Below are positions 7,759 to 16,061 of a stretch of 20,243 nucleotides of DNA, in pieces. The notes below the pieces were generated by a model. That model saw nothing but the letters and a program-made list of their open reading frames with translations, had not been told where the DNA came from and ran no database searches. The DNA comes from a virus. Both the position numbers and the translations under genes were made by a program. The DNA lies in IMG/VR virus record IMGVR_UViG_3300006921_000224, positions 1-20,243 of that record, one strand, 5' to 3'. Every line of letters begins with the position of its first letter. The stretch's first letter is position 1.

Positions 7759-9650
7759 ATAATTACTTACCAACAGATTACCAAAGTTTTATACACAAAT
7801 CACGATACGCTAAGTATGTAGATGGTAAAGGTAGAGAGTCTTGGTCTGAGACAGTGGATCGCTACATAGAAAACGTTGTAGGAACTAAAGTAGATGCAGA
7901 TACTAAAGATGAAATAATGTTTGCTATACTTAACTTAGAGATCATGCCTAGCATGAGAGCTATGATGACTGCAGGTGCAGCACTTGAGAGAGACAATACT
8001 GCAGGGTATAACTGTAGCTATCTACCTGTAGATGACCCAAAGTCCTTCGATGAGGCTATGTACATCCTCCTCTGTGGTACTGGTGTTGGTTTCAGTGTCG
8101 AGAGACAGTTCATTAGCAAGCTTCCCGAAGTACCTGAATTGTTCGATAGTGATACTACCGTTGTGGTAAAGGACAGCAAGGAGGGCTGGGCTAAGGCGTT
8201 TAGACAAGTGTTAGCTCTCTTATGGGCAGGTGAAATTCCACAGTGGGATGTTAGCAGAGTTCGCCCTGCAGGTGCAAGGCTAAAAACATTTGGTGGTAGA
8301 GCTAGTGGCCCAGCGCCTTTGATTGAGCTATTCAACTTTGCAGTTAAGACATTCAAGGATGCTCAAGGGCGTAGACTATCTAGCTTAGAATGCCATGACC
8401 TAATGTGTTTCATTGGTCAGATAGTTGTAGTTGGTGGTGTTAGACGTAGCGCCATGATTAGTTTGTCTAACCTCAGTGATGATCGTATGCGTTACGCTAA
8501 GTCAGGACAGTGGTACGACAATGCAGGACATCGTGCTTTAGCTAACAACAGTGTATCTTATACAGAGAAGCCTGACTCAGAAACATTCATGCGTGAGTGG
8601 CTATCTCTAGTAGAAAGTAAATCAGGTGAGAGAGGAGTATTCAATCGTGAAGCATCTAAGAAACAAGCTGCAAAGTTTGGCAGACGTGATCCTAACTTTG
8701 AGTTCGGAACTAATCCTTGTAGTGAGATTATCTTACGCCCATACCAGTTCTGCAATCTTACAGAAGTTGTGGTACGAGCCACGGACACGGTGGATGACTT
8801 GGATAGAAAAGTCAGACTCGCCACAATACTTGGCACGATCCAAAGCACGTACACAAAGTTCCCATACCTCAGAAAAGTCTGGACAACCAACACAGAAGAA
8901 GAGAGACTCTTAGGAGTAAGCCTTACAGGTATAATGGATAACCCTCTTATGACATCTGCAAACAAAGGATTGGAGAAGACACTTGAACATTTACGAGAAA
9001 CTGCTGTTCATACTAATGCTGATTGGGCTGACCGCCTTGGCATTCCACAGTCAGCAGCAATTACCTGTGTAAAACCTAGCGGTACGGTATCACAACTTGT
9101 TGACTCTGCATCTGGTATACACGCTAGACATGCACTTCATTATATCAGGACTGTGAGAGGTGACAACAAAGATCCACTTACACAAATGATGAAGGATCAG
9201 CGCATACCTAATGCACCTTGTGTGATGAAGCCTGATACTACTACAGTGTTTAGCTTCCCACAGAAGTCACCCAATAAAGCTGTAACTCGTAACGACTTGT
9301 CAGCCATTGAGCAACTGGAGACATGGTTAACTTATCAAAGACACTGGTGTGAGCATAAACCTTCTGTAACAGTGACAGTTCGTTCTGATGAGTGGATGGA
9401 AGTAGGTGCATTTGTTTACAAACACTTTGATGAAATGAGTGGTGTGTCTTTTCTGCCACACTCTGATCATACTTATCAGCAAGCGCCCTATCAAGACTGT
9501 ACAAAGGATGACTACAAAAAACTTTCAGCTATAATGCCAAAAAGTATTGACTGGTCAAAGCTTAGTGAGTATGAACAAGAAGATAACACTGTTGCCATGC
9601 AAACAATGGCTTGCTCTGGTGACGTGTGCGAAATGGTAGACATAGTTTAA
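7755..9650 (+). CDS. Class II adenosylcobalamin-dependent ribonucleotide reductase (RtpR-like)
   Basis: A 631-residue reductase that converts ribonucleotides to deoxyribonucleotides for phage DNA synthesis. The active-site loop NPCSE (Asn320, Cys322, Glu324) matches Asn406, Cys408 and Glu410 of the Lactobacillus leichmannii monomeric enzyme. The redox pair is Cys87 (YNCSYL) and Cys333, the latter exactly 11 residues after the thiyl cysteine, as in Cys408/Cys419. The tail pair Cys620 and Cys625 (CSGDVC, C-x4-C) matches Cys731/Cys736. No NrdB-like or NrdG-like partner lies nearby, which fits class II. It is about 100 residues shorter than the Lactobacillus enzyme. It would need adenosylcobalamin from the host. 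It overlaps the upstream gene by 4 bases. Confidence 0.93.
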   Translation: MNNYLPTDYQSFIHKSRYAKYVDGKGRESWSETVDRYIENVVGTKVDADTKDEIMFAILNLEIMPSMRAMMTAGAALERDNTAGYNCSYLPVDDPKSFDEAMYILLCGTGVGFSVERQFISKLPEVPELFDSDTTVVVKDSKEGWAKAFRQVLALLWAGEIPQWDVSRVRPAGARLKTFGGRASGPAPLIELFNFAVKTFKDAQGRRLSSLECHDLMCFIGQIVVVGGVRRSAMISLSNLSDDRMRYAKSGQWYDNAGHRALANNSVSYTEKPDSETFMREWLSLVESKSGERGVFNREASKKQAAKFGRRDPNFEFGTNPCSEIILRPYQFCNLTEVVVRATDTVDDLDRKVRLATILGTIQSTYTKFPYLRKVWTTNTEEERLLGVSLTGIMDNPLMTSANKGLEKTLEHLRETAVHTNADWADRLGIPQSAAITCVKPSGTVSQLVDSASGIHARHALHYIRTVRGDNKDPLTQMMKDQRIPNAPCVMKPDTTTVFSFPQKSPNKAVTRNDLSAIEQLETWLTYQRHWCEHKPSVTVTVRSDEWMEVGAFVYKHFDEMSGVSFLPHSDHTYQQAPYQDCTKDDYKKLSAIMPKSIDWSKLSEYEQEDNTVAMQTMACSGDVCEMVDIV

Positions 9651-9690
9651 ATACTGTGCTATTGTAAACTTGTATTAGAAAGGAAATAAT

Positions 9691-9804
9691 ATGCAAGCGT
9701 TTGGAATCTTAATAGCTTTAATTGTAGGGCTAGAATTGTTTGAGCAATATAATAATACCTCAGATAATGTTGACACTACAGAATCAGTAGAAAGCACAGA
9801 GTAA
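9691..9804 (+). CDS. 37-residue membrane peptide
   Basis: A very short frame with a clear ribosome site, AAAGGA, six bases before the ATG. The protein starts MQAFGILIALIVGLELFEQY, a hydrophobic segment long enough to sit in the membrane, followed by an acidic, Thr/Ser-rich tail. It fills the space after the reductase, and its stop overlaps the next start (TAATG). I cannot assign a function. It is supported by ribosome site, packing and composition only. Confidence 0.5.
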   Translation: MQAFGILIALIVGLELFEQYNNTSDNVDTTESVESTE

Positions 9805-9995
9805 TGTATGTTCTAGTACTCATAATGTCTGTTGCTCCTGGCTATACCCAGGTACAAGCAATTAATCACATCTATCCTACAATGAACCTATGCAAACAAG
9901 GTGCTTCATATATAAGGAGTGAGCTTATGAGTGCTAGACCTACACCTGAGTCTACAGTTTCAGCATACTGTACTGAGATACCAGTAGAAGTTTAA
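9804..9995 (+). CDS. Small protein with hydrophobic N-terminus and two cysteines
   Basis: A 63-residue protein. The N-terminus (MYVLVLIMSVAPGY) forms a short strand or signal-like segment; later come Cys30 in LCKQGASYIR and Cys56 in AYCTEIPVEV. This layout, a hydrophobic start, a Cys-containing helix and a C-terminal YCxEIP, recalls a family of small phage hypothetical proteins from marine viruses, though I recognise it only loosely. No lipobox is evident, so it is not a clear lipoprotein. It overlaps both neighbours by one base. Function unknown. Confidence 0.6.
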   Translation: MYVLVLIMSVAPGYTQVQAINHIYPTMNLCKQGASYIRSELMSARPTPESTVSAYCTEIPVEV

Positions 9996-10399
9996 TGCAG
10001 TTAGACTTATTCAATAAGGATACAGTTAATCTGAAACCTTCTTCTAACAATACTAGAACTTGTAACAAATGCCATGAGACAAAAGACTTACAAGATTTTC
10101 ATGTACCTTATTACAAAAAGAATAATGAAAAAGGAAGAAGCCATACTTGTAAGGCTTGTATTAAAAAGCAGAATAAGGATGTATCTTTATTAAGACTAGA
10201 ACATACCCCACCAGAAGATAGTTGTTGTGAACTTTGTGGTGTATTTAATCAGCATTTACATTTAGATCATGATCATACAAAGCGTTCGTTTAGAGGTTAT
10301 CTTTGTGCTAACTGCAATCAAGGACTAGGTAAGTTTAAAGACAGCATATCTAAATTAAAATTAGCAATAGATTATCTAAATAGAAAGGGCGATCTATGA
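9995..10399 (+). CDS. Endonuclease VII-like HNH nuclease
   Basis: A 134-residue nuclease of the recombination endonuclease VII (T4 gp49) type. The core is HLDHDHTKRSFRGYLCANCN. Asp91, His92 and Asn108 would be the catalytic residues, with Cys78, Cys81, Cys104 and Cys107 holding structural zinc. A second, N-terminal four-cysteine cluster (Cys23, Cys26, Cys52, Cys55) looks like another zinc finger that could bind DNA. T4 endonuclease VII resolves branched DNA; short relatives may instead be nicking or homing-type nucleases. This phage also has a T7-type resolvase, so the two may differ in role. Its start overlaps the previous stop and its stop overlaps the next start. Confidence 0.88.
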   Translation: MQLDLFNKDTVNLKPSSNNTRTCNKCHETKDLQDFHVPYYKKNNEKGRSHTCKACIKKQNKDVSLLRLEHTPPEDSCCELCGVFNQHLHLDHDHTKRSFRGYLCANCNQGLGKFKDSISKLKLAIDYLNRKGDL

Positions 10400-10602
10400 G
10401 CCTAGAAAAAGAAGCGAAAGACTTTGTGTCTAGGAGGAAAGATCATTTTGAACAAGGTATACAACAAAAGGTAGAGGTCTTAGATAAGTTTATAACTGAT
10501 AATCTTTACCACACTTCCGAAACAAGAGAAGCTATAAAGCATCTGATAGCAGTACAGATGTGGGCCAATCGTAGCTCCAGACTTAATGGTGTAAAAAAAT
10601 AA
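10396..10602 (+). CDS. Small helical protein, possibly Acb2-like
   Basis: A 68-residue, all-helical protein, last gene of the forward module. AAGGG lies about seven bases before the ATG and the start overlaps the upstream stop (ATGA). The N-terminal half is a charged amphipathic helix (residues ~3 to 36). The C-terminal part, SETREAIKHLIAVQMWANRS, resembles the end of the Acb2 / Vs.4 family (DUF7681), where a Ser-Glu-rich turn leads into a helix with an MWAN motif. Acb2 proteins sequester cyclic oligonucleotides and block CBASS and Thoeris defence. The likeness is from memory of the pattern, not an alignment; a plain hypothetical protein is the safe call. Confidence 0.65.
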   Translation: MSLEKEAKDFVSRRKDHFEQGIQQKVEVLDKFITDNLYHTSETREAIKHLIAVQMWANRSSRLNGVKK

Positions 10603-10628
10603 GGCCGCTAATGCGGCCCTGTTTGTTA
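10592..10628. terminator. Bidirectional intrinsic terminator between convergent modules
   Basis: A perfect 6-bp GC stem, GGCCGC / GCGGCC (10603-10608 with 10613-10618), has a TAAT loop. Rightward transcripts meet CTGTTTGTT after the stem; leftward transcripts meet TTATTTTTTT, the complement of the A run at 10593 to 10599. The leftward U tract is the stronger. It sits between the stop of the last forward gene (10602) and the stop of the first reverse gene (10626), just where opposing transcripts must end. Confidence 0.85.
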
Positions 10629-12680
10629 TAGCTTGTAGTAATCTTCAATGTAATCGATGTAGTCTGTGAAGAGTTGTAACTCTGGGTATGTCATATCTCT
10701 TACACTACCTTCAAAGTTATATTTATTTTTCATAAACTTCAATGCTTTACTGCGTAACTCTTTGTTACCTGCCTTGGATGCTTTACTCCTTGCCGCACTT
10801 AGCCTTGTCTCCGCTGGTGCTCTATCATTCAAGTACTCTCTTACATCTTTCTTAACTAACCTAAGTGTATTCTTAACTAGCCTACGCCTAGCTTCTAAGT
10901 CACCCTCTAAGAATGCAGGTGTTTTAAGGAGTCTAGCTGTAGCGTTTTCTAACATAGGTGCTACAGTTTGATTGAACACTTTATCATACTCTGCTATCTG
11001 TGATCTTTCGTTGGCTGTCCACGATTGCATGTTTGCCATAGAGTAAACTCTCTCTGTTGCTGTACGTCCAGGCAATACAGTTACACCAAATAGTTTAGCC
11101 ATTGGGTTAGCATCTTGTATCTTACCTTCACGAGTAGCTACAGCTAACTGTTCACCAGTAACACCCTCTACTTCCTCACTGAATATCTCAAATATATTGT
11201 CAAAGTATTTTGTAGCAGACTGTGTTAACAGTTGACCAGATGACTTAGCTTGTCTGACATCTTTAGCTACATCAGTATCCATGATATATCCTGTGAGTTT
11301 ATTTGCTGCATCAAGAGGGCGTGTGAAACCAGCTAAGTAATTACCTGTGGCTCTAGCTAAGAAGTCAAAGCTTGATTTACTTGCTGCTACATCTTGATTT
11401 AACAAAGCACTCATTATCTTTGTAATGTCATTACCAAACTCTATGTCTGATGCAAGCTGTCCTACAGCTAACTGCTCTCCTAATTCTTTAGATAGCTCTG
11501 GTGGTATATCTTCTCCACGTCTCTTCAAGTTACCTATACGTCCAGCTACCAAGAACAATGAGAATGGATAGGTGTTCTTAGCATCTATGATAGTGCCACC
11601 TCCACCCTCTACTTCAAATGTACCTAGACCTTTAGCCCTACGCTCTTCATCGTAGTTGATAGCTAGTCCTATAGTAGTTGCACCAACCAAGCTACGTGCA
11701 GCAGCTTCCACAGTTTCTATATTACGACTCTGTTTGTTGTATATTGCAGACATTACAGGAGCAGCACCACCTATACTCCACTGGTAAGATGTAGCTATGA
11801 CGTTGTTAAAGAATCTACCGAAAGGCAAGATAGTACCAATCAAAGGTATGTTAGATATACTCTCAGTTAGTTTAGCAGCTTGCCTTAGAAGCTGATCATC
11901 TGTTGTGTAGTTCTTTGAGTATACAGATTTAAGAGTTGTGTCTAATGCGCTACCTACTACACTATCATCTAGTAAGTCTAAGTCACCTTGCTCTAGTATC
12001 TCTTTTAGTGTCTTGTCTTTCTTAATCCTAGCGAACTTGTCTAGCTCAGTCATAAACATCTGTGACTTGGTAAACGTATCTTGTATGCGTACACCTGTAA
12101 GTCTACCCATAGCATTAGTCGTACCTTCTATCTGCTTAAACCAAGGAGCATTAGGATCAATGCCGTACTTAACACCTGATCTTTCAACACCACCTGTAAT
12201 ACTTTCAAACAAAACTTTACTGATGTCTTTGTGCTCATCTAAGAATGACATGTAAGCATCATGTGTAGTATATGGGTCCATCAAGTTACGAATCTTTTGT
12301 GCTTGTATATTCTTGTACACACTAGCTATACGTAAAGCTTCACGCCCACGATTAGTTAAGTTACCGCCCAGCGCCAATCCATATGTAAAGGATGCTGTAC
12401 CTGCAAACAGATCAGCCATAGTTTGACCTGCATAGAACTGTCCAAAACCAGCAATGTTAATCGCTGTTGTGGCAGGTGAAGACACTAGCAACCTACGCCA
12501 TACAGACTGTGAGTAAGCACCTAGCTGCATAGGATTCTTACCTATCAACTTTGCTTGCTCTTCTTCTATGGCTTCTTTAGCTTGTGGGTTACGCACCAGG
12601 TTGTCCATAACACGAGTACCATTAGCTAGTCCAGCTTCTATAGTACGTTTAGCTTGAGACATTATACCACCATAAGTCAT
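10626..12680 (-). CDS. Large presumed internal virion protein, C-terminal part after in-frame amber
   Basis: A 684-residue frame from the ATG at 12680. It is mostly helical, with hydrophobic or glycine-rich stretches (for example SPATTAINIAGFGQFYAGQT and IPLIGTILPFGRFFNNVI) and long charged helices. The C-terminal third is basic and helical. This is the look of large internal or ejection proteins of podoviruses, but no enzyme motif is visible and I cannot name the family. The frame continues upstream without a stop through 14 more sense codons to a TAG at 12723-12725, and beyond it is the 482-residue frame in the same phase. The ATG has no well-placed ribosome site (GAAGG lies only one or two bases before it). 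It may therefore be the second half of one ~1180-residue protein. It ends TAA beside the terminator. Confidence 0.75.
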   Translation of the reverse strand: MTYGGIMSQAKRTIEAGLANGTRVMDNLVRNPQAKEAIEEEQAKLIGKNPMQLGAYSQSVWRRLLVSSPATTAINIAGFGQFYAGQTMADLFAGTASFTYGLALGGNLTNRGREALRIASVYKNIQAQKIRNLMDPYTTHDAYMSFLDEHKDISKVLFESITGGVERSGVKYGIDPNAPWFKQIEGTTNAMGRLTGVRIQDTFTKSQMFMTELDKFARIKKDKTLKEILEQGDLDLLDDSVVGSALDTTLKSVYSKNYTTDDQLLRQAAKLTESISNIPLIGTILPFGRFFNNVIATSYQWSIGGAAPVMSAIYNKQSRNIETVEAAARSLVGATTIGLAINYDEERRAKGLGTFEVEGGGGTIIDAKNTYPFSLFLVAGRIGNLKRRGEDIPPELSKELGEQLAVGQLASDIEFGNDITKIMSALLNQDVAASKSSFDFLARATGNYLAGFTRPLDAANKLTGYIMDTDVAKDVRQAKSSGQLLTQSATKYFDNIFEIFSEEVEGVTGEQLAVATREGKIQDANPMAKLFGVTVLPGRTATERVYSMANMQSWTANERSQIAEYDKVFNQTVAPMLENATARLLKTPAFLEGDLEARRRLVKNTLRLVKKDVREYLNDRAPAETRLSAARSKASKAGNKELRSKALKFMKNKYNFEGSVRDMTYPELQLFTDYIDYIEDYYKL

Positions 12681-12722
12681 ACCTTCACTTACGTTAGCAG
12701 CTATAAGATCACCTATGCTTTG

Positions 12723-14171
12723 CTATATAGTAGTCATATCACCTAGTGTATAACCTACCATTGGCTGCATACGTTTTGCTATCTCTTGTAATTGATCTTC
12801 TGGTAGCTGCTTAACTGCGCTTGTCATAACGTCTGTTATCAAAAGCTTATTACTGAGTGGCATACCTTCATCAGCAAATACTTTAGCGATACCACCTTTG
12901 CCATCTGCACCTATCATAATATCTCTTATTAGTTCAGACGGTAGCATAGATGTCTGGTTTAAATCTTTACCACGTTTTACTTTAGCATCCCAGTTATCTA
13001 AAGTCTTATTCATTTGTTTAGCCATCTTCTTTACAGCAGAATCAGGTATAGCAAGTAGTAACTCTTTTTGTAATTCTTGTTCTGTCTTAGCTGATCTTCG
13101 TGATGCTTTTAACTGCTCAGATATATTGCTTAAACCACTTGAACCTTTAGCCCTACCACCTAGAAGTTGACCACCAGCGCCTACTGCACCTAACAAAGAA
13201 CTAAACCCTGTCTGTAATGCACTGTACTCTTCTTGTGCACCTACATCTATCATAACATTTTGTATCTGGTAATCATTAAGCATAGCTAAAGTACCGTCAA
13301 TACCAGCAGTACCCATCAAAGCTTTTCTACTAGCAGCTTTCTCACGGCCTACTATAAACTGTCTTTGGGCTTTTTTCTTTTCGTTAATCAAAAAGTCATC
13401 TCTAGCTTGTTTAGCTATACGATTCCTAAACTCTTTAGAAGCAGGTGTCCGTACACCACGAGCAGCTAGGCGTTGGGCCGCACTCTCTGCAGCTTCATTA
13501 CCTATACGAATTGCAGCTCGCCCTGTAACCCCATCTTTAACTGCTTTCTTACCAGCTTCAACAGCAGCACGTTTAACTAGGGCTTTACCACTTGCGGATA
13601 TACCCATAGCACCAGCTTTACTCAAGCCACCTGTAAGTATACCTATGTAGTTTGAAGGATCACTGGCTGCAGCTTTGATGTAATCAAACACACCATCTAC
13701 TGCACCAAAGAATCCATCGTTAACAAATACATTACCTAGTTGATCATATAATTGATAAGCTTCTTTAGCGGCAACTTTATCACCCTCACTGGCATTAGAT
13801 ACAAAGCGTACCTCACCTCCTGTAGATATTAAGTTGGTGTTAAAACTACGCATATGATCTACAAACTTTTCAACAAGCTCATCATCATCTATCCTACCAG
13901 CATCCACACCTTTACGTGCTATCATGTAGCTACGTATCTTTTCTATGTTGCCAGCCTTAAGTAAGTCTTTCTTCTTAAGCTTCTTACCCATGTCAACAAC
14001 AGTGTCTTCCTGTTCCTGTCGTTTGCTAACAGAGTATTTACTTCTAAAAGAAGCTAGGCTTTTAGGTTCATTATCATCATCTTTTATATCTAACAAGTTA
14101 TCAGTTTGCAGATCAGTCTGTGACTTACCAACGCCATACTTACTACGCAAGTCCTGTAAAGTACTACTCAT
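12723..14171 (-). CDS. Large presumed internal virion protein, N-terminal part ending in amber
   Basis: A 482-residue frame that begins MSSTLQDLRSKYGVGKSQ and ends in TAG. The N-terminus carries two copies of an RSKYxVxKxQ element (residues 9 to 18 and 43 to 52) separated by an acidic linker. The middle is helical, alanine- and glycine-rich (about residues 150 to 230 and 330 to 350), then charged helices follow. No catalytic motif is visible. It is in the same frame as the 684-residue gene downstream, with only the TAG between them. AGAAAG lies eight bases before the ATG. Position in the late module and composition suggest an internal or ejection protein. Whether the two halves are one protein is unresolved. 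Confidence 0.75.
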   Translation of the reverse strand: MSSTLQDLRSKYGVGKSQTDLQTDNLLDIKDDDNEPKSLASFRSKYSVSKRQEQEDTVVDMGKKLKKKDLLKAGNIEKIRSYMIARKGVDAGRIDDDELVEKFVDHMRSFNTNLISTGGEVRFVSNASEGDKVAAKEAYQLYDQLGNVFVNDGFFGAVDGVFDYIKAAASDPSNYIGILTGGLSKAGAMGISASGKALVKRAAVEAGKKAVKDGVTGRAAIRIGNEAAESAAQRLAARGVRTPASKEFRNRIAKQARDDFLINEKKKAQRQFIVGREKAASRKALMGTAGIDGTLAMLNDYQIQNVMIDVGAQEEYSALQTGFSSLLGAVGAGGQLLGGRAKGSSGLSNISEQLKASRRSAKTEQELQKELLLAIPDSAVKKMAKQMNKTLDNWDAKVKRGKDLNQTSMLPSELIRDIMIGADGKGGIAKVFADEGMPLSNKLLITDVMTSAVKQLPEDQLQEIAKRMQPMVGYTLGDMTTI

Positions 14172-14190
14172 TATTTAAACTTTCTATATC

Positions 14191-16059
14191 TTATGAACTT
14201 ATCTTACTTTGTATTTTTGTTATTAGTTGTTCATTTATAGGTACATCATTCTGCATAAACCAATCTCGTATTATCTCTTTACCGTCTTCGCCTTTAAGTA
14301 GTTCCATCTCAGGAAACTCATCGACTAGTTCGTTATATATATCTGTAGCCATGTCTTGTCCATCTACTTCTGGTCTTGGCTTTGGTCTAGGTGAGGACAT
14401 TAAACCTTCAGGCTTACCGCCTGTTTCTACAGTGACAGCTTCTTTAGGCTCTTTACCGTACAGTTTCTTTAATCTACTAGCACTCATAGTTCTACGAGGT
14501 ATCTTTTCATCTACATCAAATTCATATACCTCTACACCACCTTGTTCAGCAGATAGGTTTTGGTCAGGTACATACTTAAGGTTCTCACCTTTTATTTTAA
14601 AGTTACCTAAAGGTGCTATGTTTATTTTGTAGAACGCATCAGGGTCTGCATTCCGTTTTAAATCTACCATATTCATACCTTCTTCAGTGCCAAACTTCAT
14701 AAAGCCACCACCAAAGTTACGTTCAGGTAAACCTAAGTTTTTTCTTTCCTGTCTACTTAACTCTTCAAACTGCTCTCTTGTGATAGATAAAGGATCAAAG
14801 TCTAAGTTTTTCTCTTGAGCAGTAACCTCTAGATCCTCTGGTCTTTTTATTACACCTGGTGCTACAAAGCTTGTCATATCACTGTATAATTCCATAACAT
14901 CGTTACTAGCTACCTCTTCACCAGTTGATGCAGTTGCAGACACAGGCAATCCATCTACGTCCATCTGAAAAGTAAACGCAATAGCATCACCTTTATCGTC
15001 TTTCATAAAATTAGGGTGAGATAGTTTAACTTCATTATCTGACAAAGCTTCAACCTTACCTTCATTATCTCCTGCTTTTGGAGTATTGTTACCTCCTCCA
15101 GTTATTTCAGATACAGCAGGTCCATACACAGACTTCAGACTGTCTAGGTACTCTGTACCCATATGCATTTGCATCAAATCTTTTAGCCCAGTGTAAGCTT
15201 GTGTTCCATACAAAGCCAATGTCTCATCAAACAGAGGTCTTAAAGCTCTCTCGTTCTGATCTTTTACGTAGGTTTGTGCAGCAAGCAGAGACTCTTCTTC
15301 TTCAGGTTGCAGTACACCACTAGACCTACCTGAAAACTTTTCAATAATTGCAATAGAAGAATTATATCTAGAGCCTGGAGTGTTTAAGGTATTTATAGCG
15401 TCCTCTATAGTAGATCTTATACCTAAACTTTCAGCAGCACCAAATCTTCTTATGTCTGTTATAGCCGCAAAGGTAGATGGTATAAGTGTTTTATAATCCG
15501 CTTGTCTAGCTAACTCATTTATATCTGCTGCAGTCATACCCTCGTAAATAACATCACGATCTAACTTAGCACGAGAGCGATCCATAGCATTGCTACCTAG
15601 TGCTGTTTCCCACCAGTTATACTTTGTTTCATCTTCAGACGGTCCTATAGTAGGAGAGTACGTACCAAATGTAGACTCTATGTATTTATCTATAGGCATG
15701 TCTAGTGCTTGGAAGTTTTCTGGTAATGCTATGATAGTGTCAAAGTCTGCTGCACTTAGTGTATCACCGTATACCTCTTTAGCTTTAACTACTGAGTTAG
15801 CAAATCTAGTTAACCCATCAGGGCCACTAGCTATAGCAGCTTGTATTTGATCTTTAGAAGCACCAGCATCGCTCAACATTTTTGACAAACCTTTAGCTTG
15901 ACTGACTACAGCGTTACGCTTAGATAGCGTTAGCATATTGTCTCTAGCTAAATCTTTTTGCTCTTCAAAGTACTCTTTAGCTTCGGCTTTGTTTTCTCTA
16001 ATGTCTTTAGCTTCTTCTTCTAAAAAGCTAGTGGCAAATGCCATCCAATCAAAACCCAT
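14191..16059 (-). CDS. Presumed virion protein, 622 residues
   Basis: A large acidic protein with no family I can name. The N-terminal ~60 residues are strongly helical and charged (EEEAKDIRENKAEAKEYFEE), suggesting a coiled coil. The middle is mixed helix. From about residue 330 a beta-rich stretch begins with a GGGNNTPKAGDNEG linker. Near residues 551 to 563 is GLM followed by a Pro/Arg/Lys-rich run (SSPRPKPRPE), a likely flexible linker before the C-terminal helices. The GLM element recurs in two neighbouring proteins. AGAGGTG precedes the ATG by five bases. Its place between the 185-residue protein and the large internal protein suggests a core or ejection role, by analogy with podoviruses; this is inference. 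Confidence 0.72.
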   Translation of the reverse strand: MGFDWMAFATSFLEEEAKDIRENKAEAKEYFEEQKDLARDNMLTLSKRNAVVSQAKGLSKMLSDAGASKDQIQAAIASGPDGLTRFANSVVKAKEVYGDTLSAADFDTIIALPENFQALDMPIDKYIESTFGTYSPTIGPSEDETKYNWWETALGSNAMDRSRAKLDRDVIYEGMTAADINELARQADYKTLIPSTFAAITDIRRFGAAESLGIRSTIEDAINTLNTPGSRYNSSIAIIEKFSGRSSGVLQPEEEESLLAAQTYVKDQNERALRPLFDETLALYGTQAYTGLKDLMQMHMGTEYLDSLKSVYGPAVSEITGGGNNTPKAGDNEGKVEALSDNEVKLSHPNFMKDDKGDAIAFTFQMDVDGLPVSATASTGEEVASNDVMELYSDMTSFVAPGVIKRPEDLEVTAQEKNLDFDPLSITREQFEELSRQERKNLGLPERNFGGGFMKFGTEEGMNMVDLKRNADPDAFYKINIAPLGNFKIKGENLKYVPDQNLSAEQGGVEVYEFDVDEKIPRRTMSASRLKKLYGKEPKEAVTVETGGKPEGLMSSPRPKPRPEVDGQDMATDIYNELVDEFPEMELLKGEDGKEIIRDWFMQNDVPINEQLITKIQSKISS

Positions 16060-16061
16060 AG

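Larger units (their letters stand above)
10626..14171 (-). other. Single open frame interrupted by one amber codon
   Basis: Reading the minus strand from 14171 to 10626 in one frame gives 482 codons, TAG, then 14 sense codons (QSIGDLIAANVSEG) and the 684-codon frame. The codons around the stop are ATA TAG CAA AGC. The 14 intervening residues look like ordinary coding sequence. This entry marks the joined frame of about 1181 codons; the two parts are listed separately. Possible explanations are readthrough, a recent nonsense mutation, a real split gene with re-initiation, or a base-call error. Confidence 0.7.

Noticed and set aside
10603-10618. Short inverted repeat as an attachment or recombination site
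   Set aside because: The stem with a U tract on each side and its location between convergent genes is explained by a bidirectional terminator; no integrase is seen.
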